Of a stretch of DNA of 64,000 bases, positions 25,604-34,159 are shown piece by piece. Both the position numbers and the translations under genes were made by a program. The stretch comes from UBA2020 sp964551435 (GTDB taxonomy: Bacteria > Pseudomonadota > Alphaproteobacteria > Micavibrionales > UBA2020), in assembly GCA_964551435.1 (NCBI GenBank), contig CAZKBS010000001.1, positions 124,001-188,000 on the forward strand, given 5' to 3'. The notes beneath the pieces are model-generated. The model saw only the letters and a program-made list of their open reading frames with translations. It ran no database searches and was not told the DNA's origin. Position 1 is the stretch's first letter; the number at the start of each line of letters is the position of its first letter.

Positions 25604-27463
25604 TTAATATCCCGGCTTGGGCCCGCGCGGGCCTTTGGGCGGCCATTCGCCCGTCACCCACGGCGGACGCGGCGCGTGCGGACGTTTCGGCGCATAGCGG
25701 TAAGGATGGTTTTTTACAGGCAACACCATTTTCGGCGGCGGAAACGACGGCAGTTTCGGGCGCGGCGGGTTTTGCAGCGTTTTGATTTTACCCATCTGAT
25801 CACGCAGGCGCATGAGGGTATAGGCCTGCTGGTAGCCTGCGTTCTTCTTCGCGCGCATGGTTTCGATATGCGCAGGGTAATCACGCTCGAACATCACCTG
25901 ATACAAAAATTCGCGCCGCGCGTAATCTTTGTCTCCGGACGCGGCGAACATGCCGCCAACACCGCTATGCGGCGTAATCTTCGACGCCAATCTTTGCAGC
26001 TTGATATCGCGCGCCGCGATGATGTCCATATCGAGCATGGTTTTCGCCAGCAGCGGATGTTTCGCCCCGACAAGATCAATCACATTAACCTGTGCAAAAT
26101 TCGCGCCGCTGTCCTTCAGCTCGCGCACGGCGGACTGTACCTCTTCGGGCACTTCACGGCGGTGGCAGCGGTCGTTGAGGTAGCGCATGATATGCGCCGT
26201 TTCATTCGCATCGGGCACATAGGCCTTGCTGCGGATGGCGGCGCGCAGCGTATCAAACCGTTTCGGGCTGAGGAAATGCACCACGCCCTTGTCTTCGATA
26301 TGACGGCGCTGCGATTGCAGATTGAACGCGGCGCGTAGCGTTTCGTCTGGTGCCGTCGCCGCCAGCGCATCCAGAAGCGCGGGGGTAAAGGCCGCCGATG
26401 TAAAAAATCCGCTTTCCAGCAGTGTTGTATCCATATGCACAACGGCGTCACTATGGCGCGGCGCCTGGCGCATATGCAAATCGGTAAAGCGGCGGGCTTC
26501 GTCGGGGGTGATGCCGCTGCCTGCGCTGCAAATGATTTTTGCCGCAGCGCCGAAGGCCGCGCGGTGACGGCTGACGGTTTCGGGGGCCTGGACGATTTCA
26601 AAGTCCCCCTGCCGCAACGTTTCCTGCGCAAAACACCAGCTGTGCAGCATCTTTTCGCGCAGCGCCGCGATATCGCCGCCCAAAAGGCCGCGCTCATGCA
26701 GCGCGGGCACAAGCGCGTAAATATCAACCGCGCTGTCCGACAACCTGTCAAGCGCAAGCGGACGGACGGATACCCCCGCCGCGTGCACATCATCCACCGC
26801 AGCCAATACATCGCGCAGGTGGAGACCTTGCGGTTTCTGTCCCGCCATATCGCGCAGAAGGGGGATCAGGTCGACGCCATAGTCCGCCGCACCTGCGGCA
26901 TGCGCCAGAATTTCCTGTGCTTCGGCGGTATTTTTGCTGCGCAGCGCCCGCAGGCCGAATTTGATTATCGCCAGATCCAGCGCCGCATTTTCTTCGGGCC
27001 TGACATGACCCAGCTTCGCGTTTTCTTCCATCAGGCGTTTGTCCATTGCAATCGCCACGCGTGGGTCGATCGCCTGCGTATCGGCAATCCTGTCAATGCG
27101 CATGCCGCCTTCGGCAAGAATAGACGTAAAAGGTTTTATCGCGTCTTTGAGCGCGTGCGCAGCAATGGCGGTTTGCGCCTCGCTCCAGCGCGCGCCGTGC
27201 GTGACCATCAGCTGCGCCATGGCGCGGTCCTGCTGCTGCACGGCAAGATAGAGGTGGAACCAGTCCGGCTTGAAATCGGTGCTGTGCCAGAACGTATGGT
27301 CGAACAGCTGGCGCGCCGCTTCGCCGTCCTTGCGCAGGATGGCACGCGTCAGCGCATCCGACCATTCGCGCGCATCCATCGCACGGTCGGTGCCGGTATA
27401 AAACCCGAAATCATACGGCCACATGTAATGCATCGCGGTCGTTTTCCGGCGCTTTTGGCGCAT
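25604..27463 (-). CDS. Large helical ankyrin-like hypothetical protein
   Basis: 619 residues with no signal peptide. Several segments look like degenerate ankyrin or similar helical repeats (AILRKDGEAARQLFDHTFWH, YLAVQQQDRAMAQLMVTHGA, then AIAAHALKDAIKPFTSILAE and GGMRI), but repeats are not regular through the whole chain. The C-terminal 60 residues are very rich in Pro and basic residues (NPPRPKLPSFPPPK) and end WPPKGPRGPKPGY. The start is uncertain: ATG 27463 has no ribosome site and ATG 27433 (MHYMWPYDFG) is plausible. No function can be assigned. Confidence 0.65.
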   Translation of the reverse strand: MRQKRRKTTAMHYMWPYDFGFYTGTDRAMDAREWSDALTRAILRKDGEAARQLFDHTFWHSTDFKPDWFHLYLAVQQQDRAMAQLMVTHGARWSEAQTAIAAHALKDAIKPFTSILAEGGMRIDRIADTQAIDPRVAIAMDKRLMEENAKLGHVRPEENAALDLAIIKFGLRALRSKNTAEAQEILAHAAGAADYGVDLIPLLRDMAGQKPQGLHLRDVLAAVDDVHAAGVSVRPLALDRLSDSAVDIYALVPALHERGLLGGDIAALREKMLHSWCFAQETLRQGDFEIVQAPETVSRHRAAFGAAAKIICSAGSGITPDEARRFTDLHMRQAPRHSDAVVHMDTTLLESGFFTSAAFTPALLDALAATAPDETLRAAFNLQSQRRHIEDKGVVHFLSPKRFDTLRAAIRSKAYVPDANETAHIMRYLNDRCHRREVPEEVQSAVRELKDSGANFAQVNVIDLVGAKHPLLAKTMLDMDIIAARDIKLQRLASKITPHSGVGGMFAASGDKDYARREFLYQVMFERDYPAHIETMRAKKNAGYQQAYTLMRLRDQMGKIKTLQNPPRPKLPSFPPPKMVLPVKNHPYRYAPKRPHAPRPPWVTGEWPPKGPRGPKPGY

Positions 27464-27561
27464 GCGGCGTCGGGGCTGGGCCCTGAATCGCCTTGGTTAT
27501 TTAAGGAAATTGACTATACCCCGCGCCATGCCGCAGGGTCAACGCCGGATGCAGGCGAAAA

Positions 27562-27576
27562 GCGCATTAAATGCGC
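27562..27576. repeat. Palindrome GCGCATT-A-AATGCGC
   Basis: Perfect 7-bp arms around one central base, about 100 nt upstream of the gene at 25604-27463. It has the form of an operator; no protein can be linked to it. Confidence 0.4.
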
Positions 27577-27616
27577 ATGCAGCTCAAGGGCTTAAGATGG
27601 AAAAGGGGTCGGCGGT

Positions 27617-27961
27617 TTACGCATAGGCCTGCAGCATGCTGCGCAGCTGGCGGGTGGTCGTTTCCACGCGGTCGGCTTCGCGCCCGATGGTTTCGACGCG
27701 GCGGCTGAGATCGCCATCGCTACCCGCTTCCTGTCCGGCCAGCACGGCCGCCTGATAGAGATAAACCTCGACCTGCTGTTCCAGATTGGTCAGCAGCTTT
27801 TCGCCGGATTTGATGGTCGCGGGGTTGGGCTTGGCGCCCGTTTCGGTCATGTCGCGGATGGTAGAGATGAAGGCCTCGGCCGCAGCGAGCTGCTTGTTCG
27901 GCTTGGCAGCCGCAAAAGCTGTTCTCAGTTTGCTGTCGGCAGACATCACTGTATCGGTCAT
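27617..27961 (-). CDS. Small helical hypothetical protein
   Basis: I start at ATG 27961 (114 aa), because GGAGG lies 8 nt upstream; an in-frame ATG at 27985 would add eight residues across that site. The protein is almost wholly predicted helix, with heptad-like runs (LLTNLEQQVEVYLYQAAVLA, then RRVETIGREADRVETTTRQL), suggesting a coiled-coil or bundle. No signal peptide or catalytic motif is visible, and the family is not recognised. Confidence 0.6.
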   Translation of the reverse strand: MTDTVMSADSKLRTAFAAAKPNKQLAAAEAFISTIRDMTETGAKPNPATIKSGEKLLTNLEQQVEVYLYQAAVLAGQEAGSDGDLSRRVETIGREADRVETTTRQLRSMLQAYA

Positions 27962-28111
27962 CCTGCGCACCTCCGGCATGAACACGTCAAAATCCTGAAA
28001 ACCCTACACTTAACAAGCTATCAGGACTTGGTTAACGGAAAGTGAACAAACGCCCCGTTTTGCCAATGTTTTCGCGAGTTTTTGAGGTTTTTTGCCGCTG
28101 CGCCGCCGCGG

Positions 28112-28441
28112 TCAGCGATGGCCGGGCGGTTTGGGCGGCGGCGGGCTGTTTTTGTTCTGGGTCTTTTGCTGGTGGCGGCGCATTTCCGCGTCCTCCCGCT
28201 CCTTGCGGAGCATCCATTCACGGATGCGCAATTCTACGAAATATTCGGCGGAATCCTTGGGCGGGCTTGGCAAAATCATCGAATGCAGGGCGCGCCGCTG
28301 GCGCTCTTCGCGAAACGCCGCGGTCAGATCGCGCGCGGGCCCCTCCCCCTTCGGCGTCACGGCACGGATAAAATCGCGCATCGCCGGCGGCAGGGGCTGC
28401 GGCGGTGGCGGGTCATCAGGGCCGGAGGCATTCGGTTTCAT
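28112..28441 (-). CDS. Small Pro-rich charged hypothetical protein
   Basis: 109 residues. A proline-rich start (GPDDPPPPQPLPP) is followed by a helical, highly charged part (FREERQRRALHSMI, then ELRIREWMLRKEREDAEMRR). The end is again Pro-rich and basic (SPPPPKPPGHR). It begins 9 nt after the preceding gene and forms the end of a three-gene minus-strand unit that diverges from an XRE/S24 regulator. Unrecognised. Confidence 0.55.
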   Translation of the reverse strand: MKPNASGPDDPPPPQPLPPAMRDFIRAVTPKGEGPARDLTAAFREERQRRALHSMILPSPPKDSAEYFVELRIREWMLRKEREDAEMRRHQQKTQNKNSPPPPKPPGHR

Positions 28442-28450
28442 ACACCCATT

Positions 28451-29047
28451 CTAGCGGGGCGTCGGCCAGCCCTGCAACAGGCAATAGAGCGTCAGGCCGT
28501 CCATAAGGTTTTTGCGTGCGCTGCCGCGGCGCAGACGGCGGTCGCTGTCCTGCTGGCGGCAACTGGAGCCGAAAACCAGAATGTCGATAATCATCGCATG
28601 ACTGATTTTTTCGCGGTGACATTGTTTTGTCCACTCCACATAGCCGTGCACCAGACGTCCGTGCGCCGCCCCTGCATTCCCAGCGCCCGTCGCGCCCGGA
28701 ATGCGCTGCCAGTCGGACGAGACATAGCCAAGCCCGCGGCCCATGGTTTCAAACGCCATGGCGATTTGCAGGGCGGCATCCTGCTGCGCGCCGCTCATGG
28801 CGTCCCAGAGGCGGGCATCGACGATGCGTCTGCGCGTCACATCTTCGCCGCCTGCCGCGCCGCGCAGGCGCACAGGCGTTGTCGGCGCCAGCAGTTCCTG
28901 CCGTGCATGCACATCCGCGGTTTGTAGCGCTGCGGCCTGCGCCACTGTAGACGGCGGCGATTTGCGGCGCGGCCGTGCGGGCCATTCGGGGCGCCAGTCA
29001 CGCCAGATATCACCGTGGTTTGCGCCGTTTTTGTCGTCTGCTGACAT
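28451..29047 (-). CDS. Hypothetical protein, phage-regulatory-like C-terminus
   Basis: I start at ATG 29047 (198 aa), preceded by AAAGGAG at 9 nt; the frame is open further upstream but without a ribosome site. The N-terminal half is basic and Pro/Ala-rich. The C-terminal half is helical, with DARLWDAMSGAQQDAALQIA and then a conserved-looking block (HAMIIDILVFGSSCRQQDSD, RRLRRGSARKNLMDGLTLYC). This pattern resembles small DNA-binding or antiterminator-like proteins found in alphaproteobacterial prophages, but I cannot name a family. It lies between two small genes of the same unit. Confidence 0.6.
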   Translation of the reverse strand: MSADDKNGANHGDIWRDWRPEWPARPRRKSPPSTVAQAAALQTADVHARQELLAPTTPVRLRGAAGGEDVTRRRIVDARLWDAMSGAQQDAALQIAMAFETMGRGLGYVSSDWQRIPGATGAGNAGAAHGRLVHGYVEWTKQCHREKISHAMIIDILVFGSSCRQQDSDRRLRRGSARKNLMDGLTLYCLLQGWPTPR

Positions 29048-29126
29048 CCTGTATTTCTCCTTTAAAAATAGCGTCTGGTAAAATAGTGACGGATAAAAAT
29101 GAATGGGTATAAAGCTTCGGAAAATA

Positions 29127-29474
29127 TCATGCGGGATGTTCGCCGCGGCAGCGCGCGCGGTGGGCGCGCACACGGTCGGTCGAAAGACGCTGTACCTGCG
29201 TCCATTCGGCAATGTGGTTATCGGTCGTGATCATGCCGCGGGTATAAAGCGTATCCAGCGCCGCCGCGATACACGCGGCATCCATATCCGTCAGCGCGGC
29301 GATATCATCGGCATCCAGCCCGGCAAGACTGCCGCGCGGGCGGTTGCGGCTAGCGTGGTCGTAGAGCACCGCCCAGAGCGCCAACATTTCCCCCCGCTTG
29401 AGCCCTGCACGCCGCGCCACCGTCCAAAGGCGCGGGTCCAGCGAAACACCGTTTTGCATTTTGAACCATTCCAT
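29127..29474 (-). CDS. Phage-replication-like winged-helix protein
   Basis: 115 residues beginning MEWFKMQNGVSLDPRLWTVA. The helical pattern GLKRGEMLALWAVLYDHAS, then LDADDIAALTDMDAACIAAA, LDTLYTRGMI and AEWTQVQ resembles the N-terminal winged-helix modules of phage and plasmid replication or primosome proteins. It is the first gene of a three-gene unit divergent from the XRE/S24 regulator, with a 252-nt AT-rich gap between them. That layout is typical of a phage switch region, though no other phage genes are near. Function is inferred only. Confidence 0.55.
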   Translation of the reverse strand: MEWFKMQNGVSLDPRLWTVARRAGLKRGEMLALWAVLYDHASRNRPRGSLAGLDADDIAALTDMDAACIAAALDTLYTRGMITTDNHIAEWTQVQRLSTDRVRAHRARCRGEHPA

Positions 29475-29726
29475 GTGCCGCCCCCTGTTTGCAGGCTGTT
29501 GTTTCCGGCATACCTCCGGCGGTGCGGCAAGGATGCTTTTTTGCGGCCCTGCCGGTCATGCAAACCGGACGAATCTTGTACGGGTGGATATTGCGTTATT
29601 CGCAACTTTTAGTCCAGAAAAATCTTTTCTCTATATTTTAATTATAAATATCAATGGTTTTATATTATATCGCCGCTGTTTATATATTGCGCTTTTCACA
29701 AAAAACTAAATGCGCTAATCTCAATT

Positions 29727-30317
29727 ATGTCCCGTTTGCACGAAAAGATTCGCGATATCCTGGATAACAACCCGCAGCTGACGCAGCGCGGGCTTGCCGC
29801 CGTGATGGGGCTCGACCCTGCGGCGGTGAACCGCATGCTGCATGGCCGCCGCGGTATCATGGCGGAAGAAATTCCGATGATCGAAGCCTACCTCGGCCAG
29901 AAGCTCGACTTTGTGTCCAGCGGCGCGCCCGCCGCGGCAGCAACGCCTGCCGTGCCCGCGCTGCCCGACAGCATGGCCCCCATTCCCGTGCGCAGCCTGC
30001 AAGGCGACGCCACCATCGACTGGACGGCCCGCCACCCCGCGCAGGCGGGTATTGCGGATGCTTTCGCGATTTATGTCGGTGACGACAGCATGGCGCCGCG
30101 ATATTTGCGCGGTGAAACCGTCTATGTGCATCCGCACCGCCCCCCGCGCGCGCCGCAGGATATGGTGTTGCAATCGGTATCCGGCGCGATGACGCTGTGC
30201 CGCCTTGCCGCACAAAGCGGCGACCGTCTGCACCTGCAATTTTTCAACCCGCCGCGCGAAGAAATCCTTGCGCAGAGCAGCCTGCGCGCCGTTTATGCCG
30301 TGGTCGGGCGCGGATAG
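29727..30317 (+). CDS. XRE/S24-type repressor-like regulator, probably not self-cleaving
   Basis: 196 residues. Residues 1-60 form a helix-turn-helix (LTQRGLAAVMGLDPAAVNRM). After an Ala/Pro linker, residues 110-195 form an S24/LexA-like domain with the Ser motif GDDSMAPRYLRGETVYVHP (Ser121). In LexA and lambda CI the partner catalytic Lys sits in a VKRL/FKKL motif. Here that place reads TLCRL (Cys158), so the Ser/Lys dyad seems broken and self-cleavage unlikely. It is divergent from three small phage-like genes. A bidirectional terminator follows. Confidence 0.8.
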   Translation: MSRLHEKIRDILDNNPQLTQRGLAAVMGLDPAAVNRMLHGRRGIMAEEIPMIEAYLGQKLDFVSSGAPAAAATPAVPALPDSMAPIPVRSLQGDATIDWTARHPAQAGIADAFAIYVGDDSMAPRYLRGETVYVHPHRPPRAPQDMVLQSVSGAMTLCRLAAQSGDRLHLQFFNPPREEILAQSSLRAVYAVVGRG

Positions 30318-30355
30318 ACCGCGCGTTTATTGCCACACAGTTTTTTAGACAAACA

Positions 30356-30386
30356 AAAACCCCGCGGCCGAAGCTGCGGGGTTTTC
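30356..30386. terminator. Bidirectional terminator
   Basis: CCCCGCGGC (30360-30368), loop CGAA, GCTGCGGGG (30373-30381), with an A-run on the left and TTTT on the right. It serves the regulator gene on the plus strand and the membrane-protein gene at 30412 on the minus strand. Confidence 0.85.
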
Positions 30387-30411
30387 GCGATCTCCTTTGA
30401 TCGAACGATTG

Positions 30412-31509
30412 TCAGCGGCGCTGCTGGCGCGCACGGCGGCGCGCCTCGGCGGCGGCCTTGCGTATGGGATCAAGCTCTTCCTGCTTTTTCGGCTCCGCGC
30501 TGGCAGCTGGGGCGGCGGGTTTTTCCGCAGCCGGTGCCGCGTCTTTTTTCGCGCCCGTGTTGAAATCGCCCGCAGCGGGTTTTTCAGCCAGCTTTTGCGC
30601 AGGCTGCGCGGTCTGGCGCACATCTGCGCCATAGCTGTCATCAAGCGGTTTATAGAAGGGTTTGCGGTTTTTGTTGCCGCTGTTGTCGTTTGCCGCCGCG
30701 CCTTCGCGCAGTTTGTTGCGGCATACCAGACCCGCCGCGATGCCCGCGGGAATAGCCAGCGCAACAACGGCCGCCGCGCCATAAATAGCCGCCGCCGCGC
30801 CGATGCCAACCGTCGCCGCCGCCGCCGTGAGCGTACCCATGACAGACGATACGACACCCGCCGGAACAACCGCCGCGCCCGCCGCCTGCGCCGCGGCAAG
30901 GCCGCCGACCGCCGCGCCCGCGCCGGCCACGCCAAAGCCCGTCCATTTAACGGTATGCAGCAACGCTTTTTTCACGCTGGCGAAAACACGGCCCAGACGT
31001 TTTTTGAGGGTGCCGTTTTTCTGATGATCCAGCCATTCAGCTTCGCGCTCGCGCATGAAATTGCGCACGGGCATGGACTCCACACCCGCTTTCCAGCTGC
31101 GCCAAGTGCGCAAACCGAAATAGCCCGTCGCTGCGATGGCGCCGATGGAAACCCATGTCGTCATGACGGGCGTCAGAACAAATACAGCCGCCGCCGCCGC
31201 GCCGTATTTCGCCGCCGATATCCAGCGGTCCTGCGTGGAAATGCGGTTTTTGTTGTCGCTCTCGCTCGGACGGATGGCGCGAAAAGCGTTGTAACCCGCC
31301 ATGCCGACCAGACCCGCCGTCGCAATCGGCAAATAGGTCAGCACAAGACCAATTTGCTGCGTGATCAGATACGTCGCGCCGCCCGACACGCCCGTGCCCG
31401 CCGCCGAAGACACCAGCGGTTTTTGCTGTTTGGTTTCGAAAATGCCTTTGGTCTTCTGCCAGAAATACCAGAGCTTGCCGGGGGATTTGCCTTCGTAGCT
31501 GACGCTCAT
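30412..31509 (-). CDS. Ala/Gly-rich multi-span membrane protein with basic tail
   Basis: 365 residues, family not recognised. Hydrophobic segments lie at about 38-78 and 100-130. A long stretch at about 165-260 is nearly all Ala, Gly and Val (GVAGAGAAVGGLAAAQAAGA, AATVGIGAAAAIYGAAAVVA), with glycine-zipper spacing. The last 100 residues are hydrophilic, with a GAAANDNSGNKNRK stretch, a GDFNTGAKKD motif and a basic end (RRRARQQRR). The layout (soluble head, glycine-zipper hairpins, basic disordered tail) recurs in three other proteins of this window. Role unknown; membrane insertion or pore formation is a possibility. Confidence 0.7.
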   Translation of the reverse strand: MSVSYEGKSPGKLWYFWQKTKGIFETKQQKPLVSSAAGTGVSGGATYLITQQIGLVLTYLPIATAGLVGMAGYNAFRAIRPSESDNKNRISTQDRWISAAKYGAAAAAVFVLTPVMTTWVSIGAIAATGYFGLRTWRSWKAGVESMPVRNFMREREAEWLDHQKNGTLKKRLGRVFASVKKALLHTVKWTGFGVAGAGAAVGGLAAAQAAGAAVVPAGVVSSVMGTLTAAAATVGIGAAAAIYGAAAVVALAIPAGIAAGLVCRNKLREGAAANDNSGNKNRKPFYKPLDDSYGADVRQTAQPAQKLAEKPAAGDFNTGAKKDAAPAAEKPAAPAASAEPKKQEELDPIRKAAAEARRRARQQRR

Positions 31510-31628
31510 GTTCTTGCCTTTACTTATCTGGTTGTATGCGCGGCGCGGCCCTGACAGGACGGCGGGTGGCGCATCGAATCTTGCGAATGAAAACAGGCCC
31601 AGTATATTGCCATAATAGGTAAAGTCAA

Positions 31629-31651
31629 AGTATTTTTAGGTTAAAAATACT
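31629..31651. repeat. Perfect 10-bp AT-rich inverted repeat
   Basis: AGTATTTTTA (31629-31638) and TAAAAATACT (31642-31651) with a 3-nt loop. It lies between the ankyrin gene at 31674 and the membrane-protein gene at 30412, both on the minus strand. It may end the ankyrin transcript or be an operator for the downstream gene. Confidence 0.5.
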
Positions 31652-31673
31652 CAATAATAACATATACTTAATA

Positions 31674-32306
31674 TCACTTCGGGCGGCGCGGATGCAGCTG
31701 CACAACCTTCAGGGGCACGATGTCGCGCTGAAGCACGCAATTCTGTTCAAACAGCCGCGCCCGCGTCGCGGCGGCATCGGCATCGCGGCGCTGCCCGAGC
31801 ACCGCCATGAAACTGGCAAATTCTTTCGGCGGCAAATGTTCGCGCGCGAGAGATTCGGCATCCTCGCCTTTTTTGTTCACAACATCCAGCGCCGCCCCCG
31901 CCGCCGCCAGACGGCACGCCGCCCAGCCATGACCGGCACGCGCCGCTTTCATCAATGCCGTATCGCCGTGAATATCATCCTGCGCATCCAGCGCGGCGCC
32001 GGATATCAGCAGTTTTTCAACCGCGCCGCTCAGCATTTTTGCACAGGCAAACATCAGTGGCGTCTCGCCCGCGGCCGTGACCACGTCATGGCGCGCGCCA
32101 TGGTGCAGCAGCAGCGCCGCGTGTTCTTCGTGCCCGTTTTCAAGTGCGTAGAGAAGCGCGTTTTTACCGGCGATATCTACGGCATCAATCTGTTTTTTAT
32201 GTCTGGCGATTTCTTTATGCAGCGCGGCAAGGTCGCCATAGGCCGCCGCGGTCAGCAGCGCTTGCGGCGGCTCGGCCGCTTTTATTTTAAACGCACCGCG
32301 CAGCAT
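31674..32306 (-). CDS. Ankyrin-repeat protein
   Basis: 210 residues with about five ankyrin units, for example AAAYGDLAALHKEIARHKKQ, GKNALLYALENGHEEHAALL, LHHGARHDVVTAAGETPLMF, LISGAALDAQDDIHGDTALM and LAAAGAALDVVNKKGEDAES. There is no signal peptide; the end is basic (VVQLHPRRPK). Its ATG overlaps the stop of the upstream ankyrin gene by one base (TGATG), so translation is coupled. The unit continues upstream to the OsmC gene with no gap. Confidence 0.85.
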   Translation of the reverse strand: MLRGAFKIKAAEPPQALLTAAAYGDLAALHKEIARHKKQIDAVDIAGKNALLYALENGHEEHAALLLHHGARHDVVTAAGETPLMFACAKMLSGAVEKLLISGAALDAQDDIHGDTALMKAARAGHGWAACRLAAAGAALDVVNKKGEDAESLAREHLPPKEFASFMAVLGQRRDADAAATRARLFEQNCVLQRDIVPLKVVQLHPRRPK

Positions 32307-32800
32307 CAGGGCGCCCGCTTGCGCACAGCGAGCGGCGAGAGCAGCGCCACCGCCTGCTGCGCGACGCTATGCCGCGCCGCCGTCGTTTCACGCACAAAGG
32401 CCAGCAAATCCGAAGCCCCCTGCGCGCGCAGAATATCAAGGGTGTTTTCACCGCTCTGGCGCGTGCGCGCCGTATCCGCCCCGGCATCGAGCAGCACCGC
32501 GAGGGCGTTTTTGCGGCGGCTTTCGGCAGCGATCATCAGCGGCGTTTCGCCGGCGGCAGACACCGCATCAACCTCCGCGCCATGCGCCAGAAGAAACCCC
32601 GCACATTCGGCATGGCCATAAAGCGCCGCCCAGTGCAGCGGCGTCCAGCCTTCATCATCGCGCGCCGCAATGCGCGCGCGCAAATCGGGAAAAGCCATCA
32701 GACCGGCAAGGTCGCCCTGCGCGACAAGATTTGAAAATTTTTCATCCACGCCGAGCGGCGCATCGTTATCGTCAGAAACGGGCGTGGCGCGGGGCGGCAT
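32306..32800 (-). CDS. Small ankyrin-repeat protein
   Basis: 164 residues with three clear ankyrin units: DDEGWTPLHWAALYGHAECA, FLLAHGAEVDAVSAAGETPL, and LLDAGADTARTRQSGENTLD. The first is close to the ankyrin consensus. The C-terminus is basic (LAVRKRAP). It starts immediately at the end of the OsmC gene (0-nt gap) and overlaps the next ankyrin gene by one base, so these three genes form one operon. Confidence 0.85.
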   Translation of the reverse strand: MPPRATPVSDDNDAPLGVDEKFSNLVAQGDLAGLMAFPDLRARIAARDDEGWTPLHWAALYGHAECAGFLLAHGAEVDAVSAAGETPLMIAAESRRKNALAVLLDAGADTARTRQSGENTLDILRAQGASDLLAFVRETTAARHSVAQQAVALLSPLAVRKRAP

Positions 32801-33226
32801 TTACGCGCCGCCTTCCAGACGGGACAGCAGGCGCGGGTTGTTGCCCAGTGTTTTGTGCACGGGGCATTTGTTGGCGATTTCCAAAAGACGCGCGCGCTGT
32901 TCGGCATCAAGTTTACCTTCGAGCGTGATATCGCGGGTAATCACATCAATCACGGCATTGCCCATGTCGTCTTCGCGGTGATGCGTCAGGCGCACGGAAA
33001 CTTTATCCAGCGGCCAGCCCTTGCGCTCGGCATACATGCGGATGGTGATGCTGGTGCAGCTGCCCAGCGCGGCGAGCAGCAGTTCATACGGCGTCGGCCC
33101 CTTGTCCTGTCCGCCCTTTTCGACGGAAGCGTCGGAAAGGAAATGATGCGTTTTGCCCGTGACGTTTTGCACGAAATTGCCATCGCCGCTATCCGCAACT
33201 GTGACTTCTGTCAGACCGTCTGCCAT
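32801..33226 (-). CDS. OsmC-family peroxiredoxin
   Basis: OsmC/Ohr-type proteins detoxify organic hydroperoxides with two cysteines. Both are present: Cys57 in LLAALGSCTSITIRMYAERK and Cys121 in IANKCPVHKTL. The TPYELLLAALGSC motif is typical of the YhfA/OsmC-like branch. Length (141 aa) is normal. It is first in an operon with two ankyrin genes, which is an unusual pairing; there is no evidence that the functions are linked. Confidence 0.9.
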   Translation of the reverse strand: MADGLTEVTVADSGDGNFVQNVTGKTHHFLSDASVEKGGQDKGPTPYELLLAALGSCTSITIRMYAERKGWPLDKVSVRLTHHREDDMGNAVIDVITRDITLEGKLDAEQRARLLEIANKCPVHKTLGNNPRLLSRLEGGA

Positions 33227-33276
33227 GTGAAACCCCTTTTATACCTGAAGTGTTTGAACCGTGCGAAAGCCGGATA

Positions 33277-34050
33277 TCAGCCGTTTTTCGGGCCGGCGTT
33301 TTTGCGCGGCGCGTTTTTTTCCGATGCGCTATTGGCGGGCGTATCGCCCTTGGGCTTGTCATCCAGCGCGTCGTGGATTTTATCCTCGATCGCATGAGCG
33401 CCTTCTTTGGCTTTCAGCGCGGCCCAGCGGCCAAAGGTTTTGAATACCGATGCGCGGCTTTGCGCCGGTTTTTCAGGCACAGGCGCCGCATCGGCTGCGG
33501 GCGCGGCATTCGCGGTTTTTTGTTTTTCAGCGGCGGCGGTCGCTTGCGCCCGCGCTTCGGCGGCTTTGCGTTCTGCTTCCTGTGCGCGTTTGGCTTCGCG
33601 TTCGCGCTTCACCTGCGCGGCGCGTTCCTGCCAGGCGCGTTTCAGCTCGTTCGCCTTCATCTCCAGATATTTGTTTTTGACGATGTCCTGCACATCACCC
33701 ATGTAGTCGGCCTTGATTTTCATGACCTGCGCCCGCGCGAAATAGCCGGACGCGGCAGCCGCACCCAAAGACGCCACCCCCACAGCGCCCGCCACCAGCA
33801 GCGTCGGCGCCATAGCAACGCCCGCAATCCCTGCGCCGATCGCGGCAATCCCGCCCAGCGCAAAACCCGCCGCGCGTTTCAAACAGCCGCGAATACCGGC
33901 ATGGGTTTTCACCATGTCCTTCACGGTATTGATAATCCATTTATTGGTGGGCAACAGGGCGGAATGCGGATCGATATCCGGCAGCATCATGCGCGCAAGG
34001 CGCGTTTCGGGGTTCAGCGGCTTTTGCACATCTGCTGTCGGCACGGGCAT
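33277..34050 (-). CDS. Glycine-zipper membrane protein with coiled coil and tail
   Basis: 257 residues, not recognised. The N-terminus is soluble. A hydrophobic hairpin follows at about 58-105 (FALGGIAAIGAGIAGVAMAP and VAGAVGVASLGAAAASGYF), rich in spaced glycines. Residues 125-175 are a strongly charged coiled-coil-like helix (ELKRAWQERAAQVKREREAK). The C-terminal part is Ala/Pro-rich and ends NAPRKNAGPKNG, a clear member of the shared tail group. The same layout is seen at 34160, 30412 and 54615. Confidence 0.7.
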   Translation of the reverse strand: MPVPTADVQKPLNPETRLARMMLPDIDPHSALLPTNKWIINTVKDMVKTHAGIRGCLKRAAGFALGGIAAIGAGIAGVAMAPTLLVAGAVGVASLGAAAASGYFARAQVMKIKADYMGDVQDIVKNKYLEMKANELKRAWQERAAQVKREREAKRAQEAERKAAEARAQATAAAEKQKTANAAPAADAAPVPEKPAQSRASVFKTFGRWAALKAKEGAHAIEDKIHDALDDKPKGDTPANSASEKNAPRKNAGPKNG

Positions 34051-34159
34051 TCTCCCTTCCGGACATCAAGAATCAATTTTTGAAACACAAAATTCAGGCG
34101 TCAGACTAGCACTTTTTCATAGCGCGGGAAAGCTTTTATGGTCCTGATAAATCAAGGAT

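Noticed and set aside
28112..30317. Complete prophage
   Set aside because: Only a regulator and small phage-like genes are present; no integrase, attachment repeats, structural or lysis genes were seen nearby.
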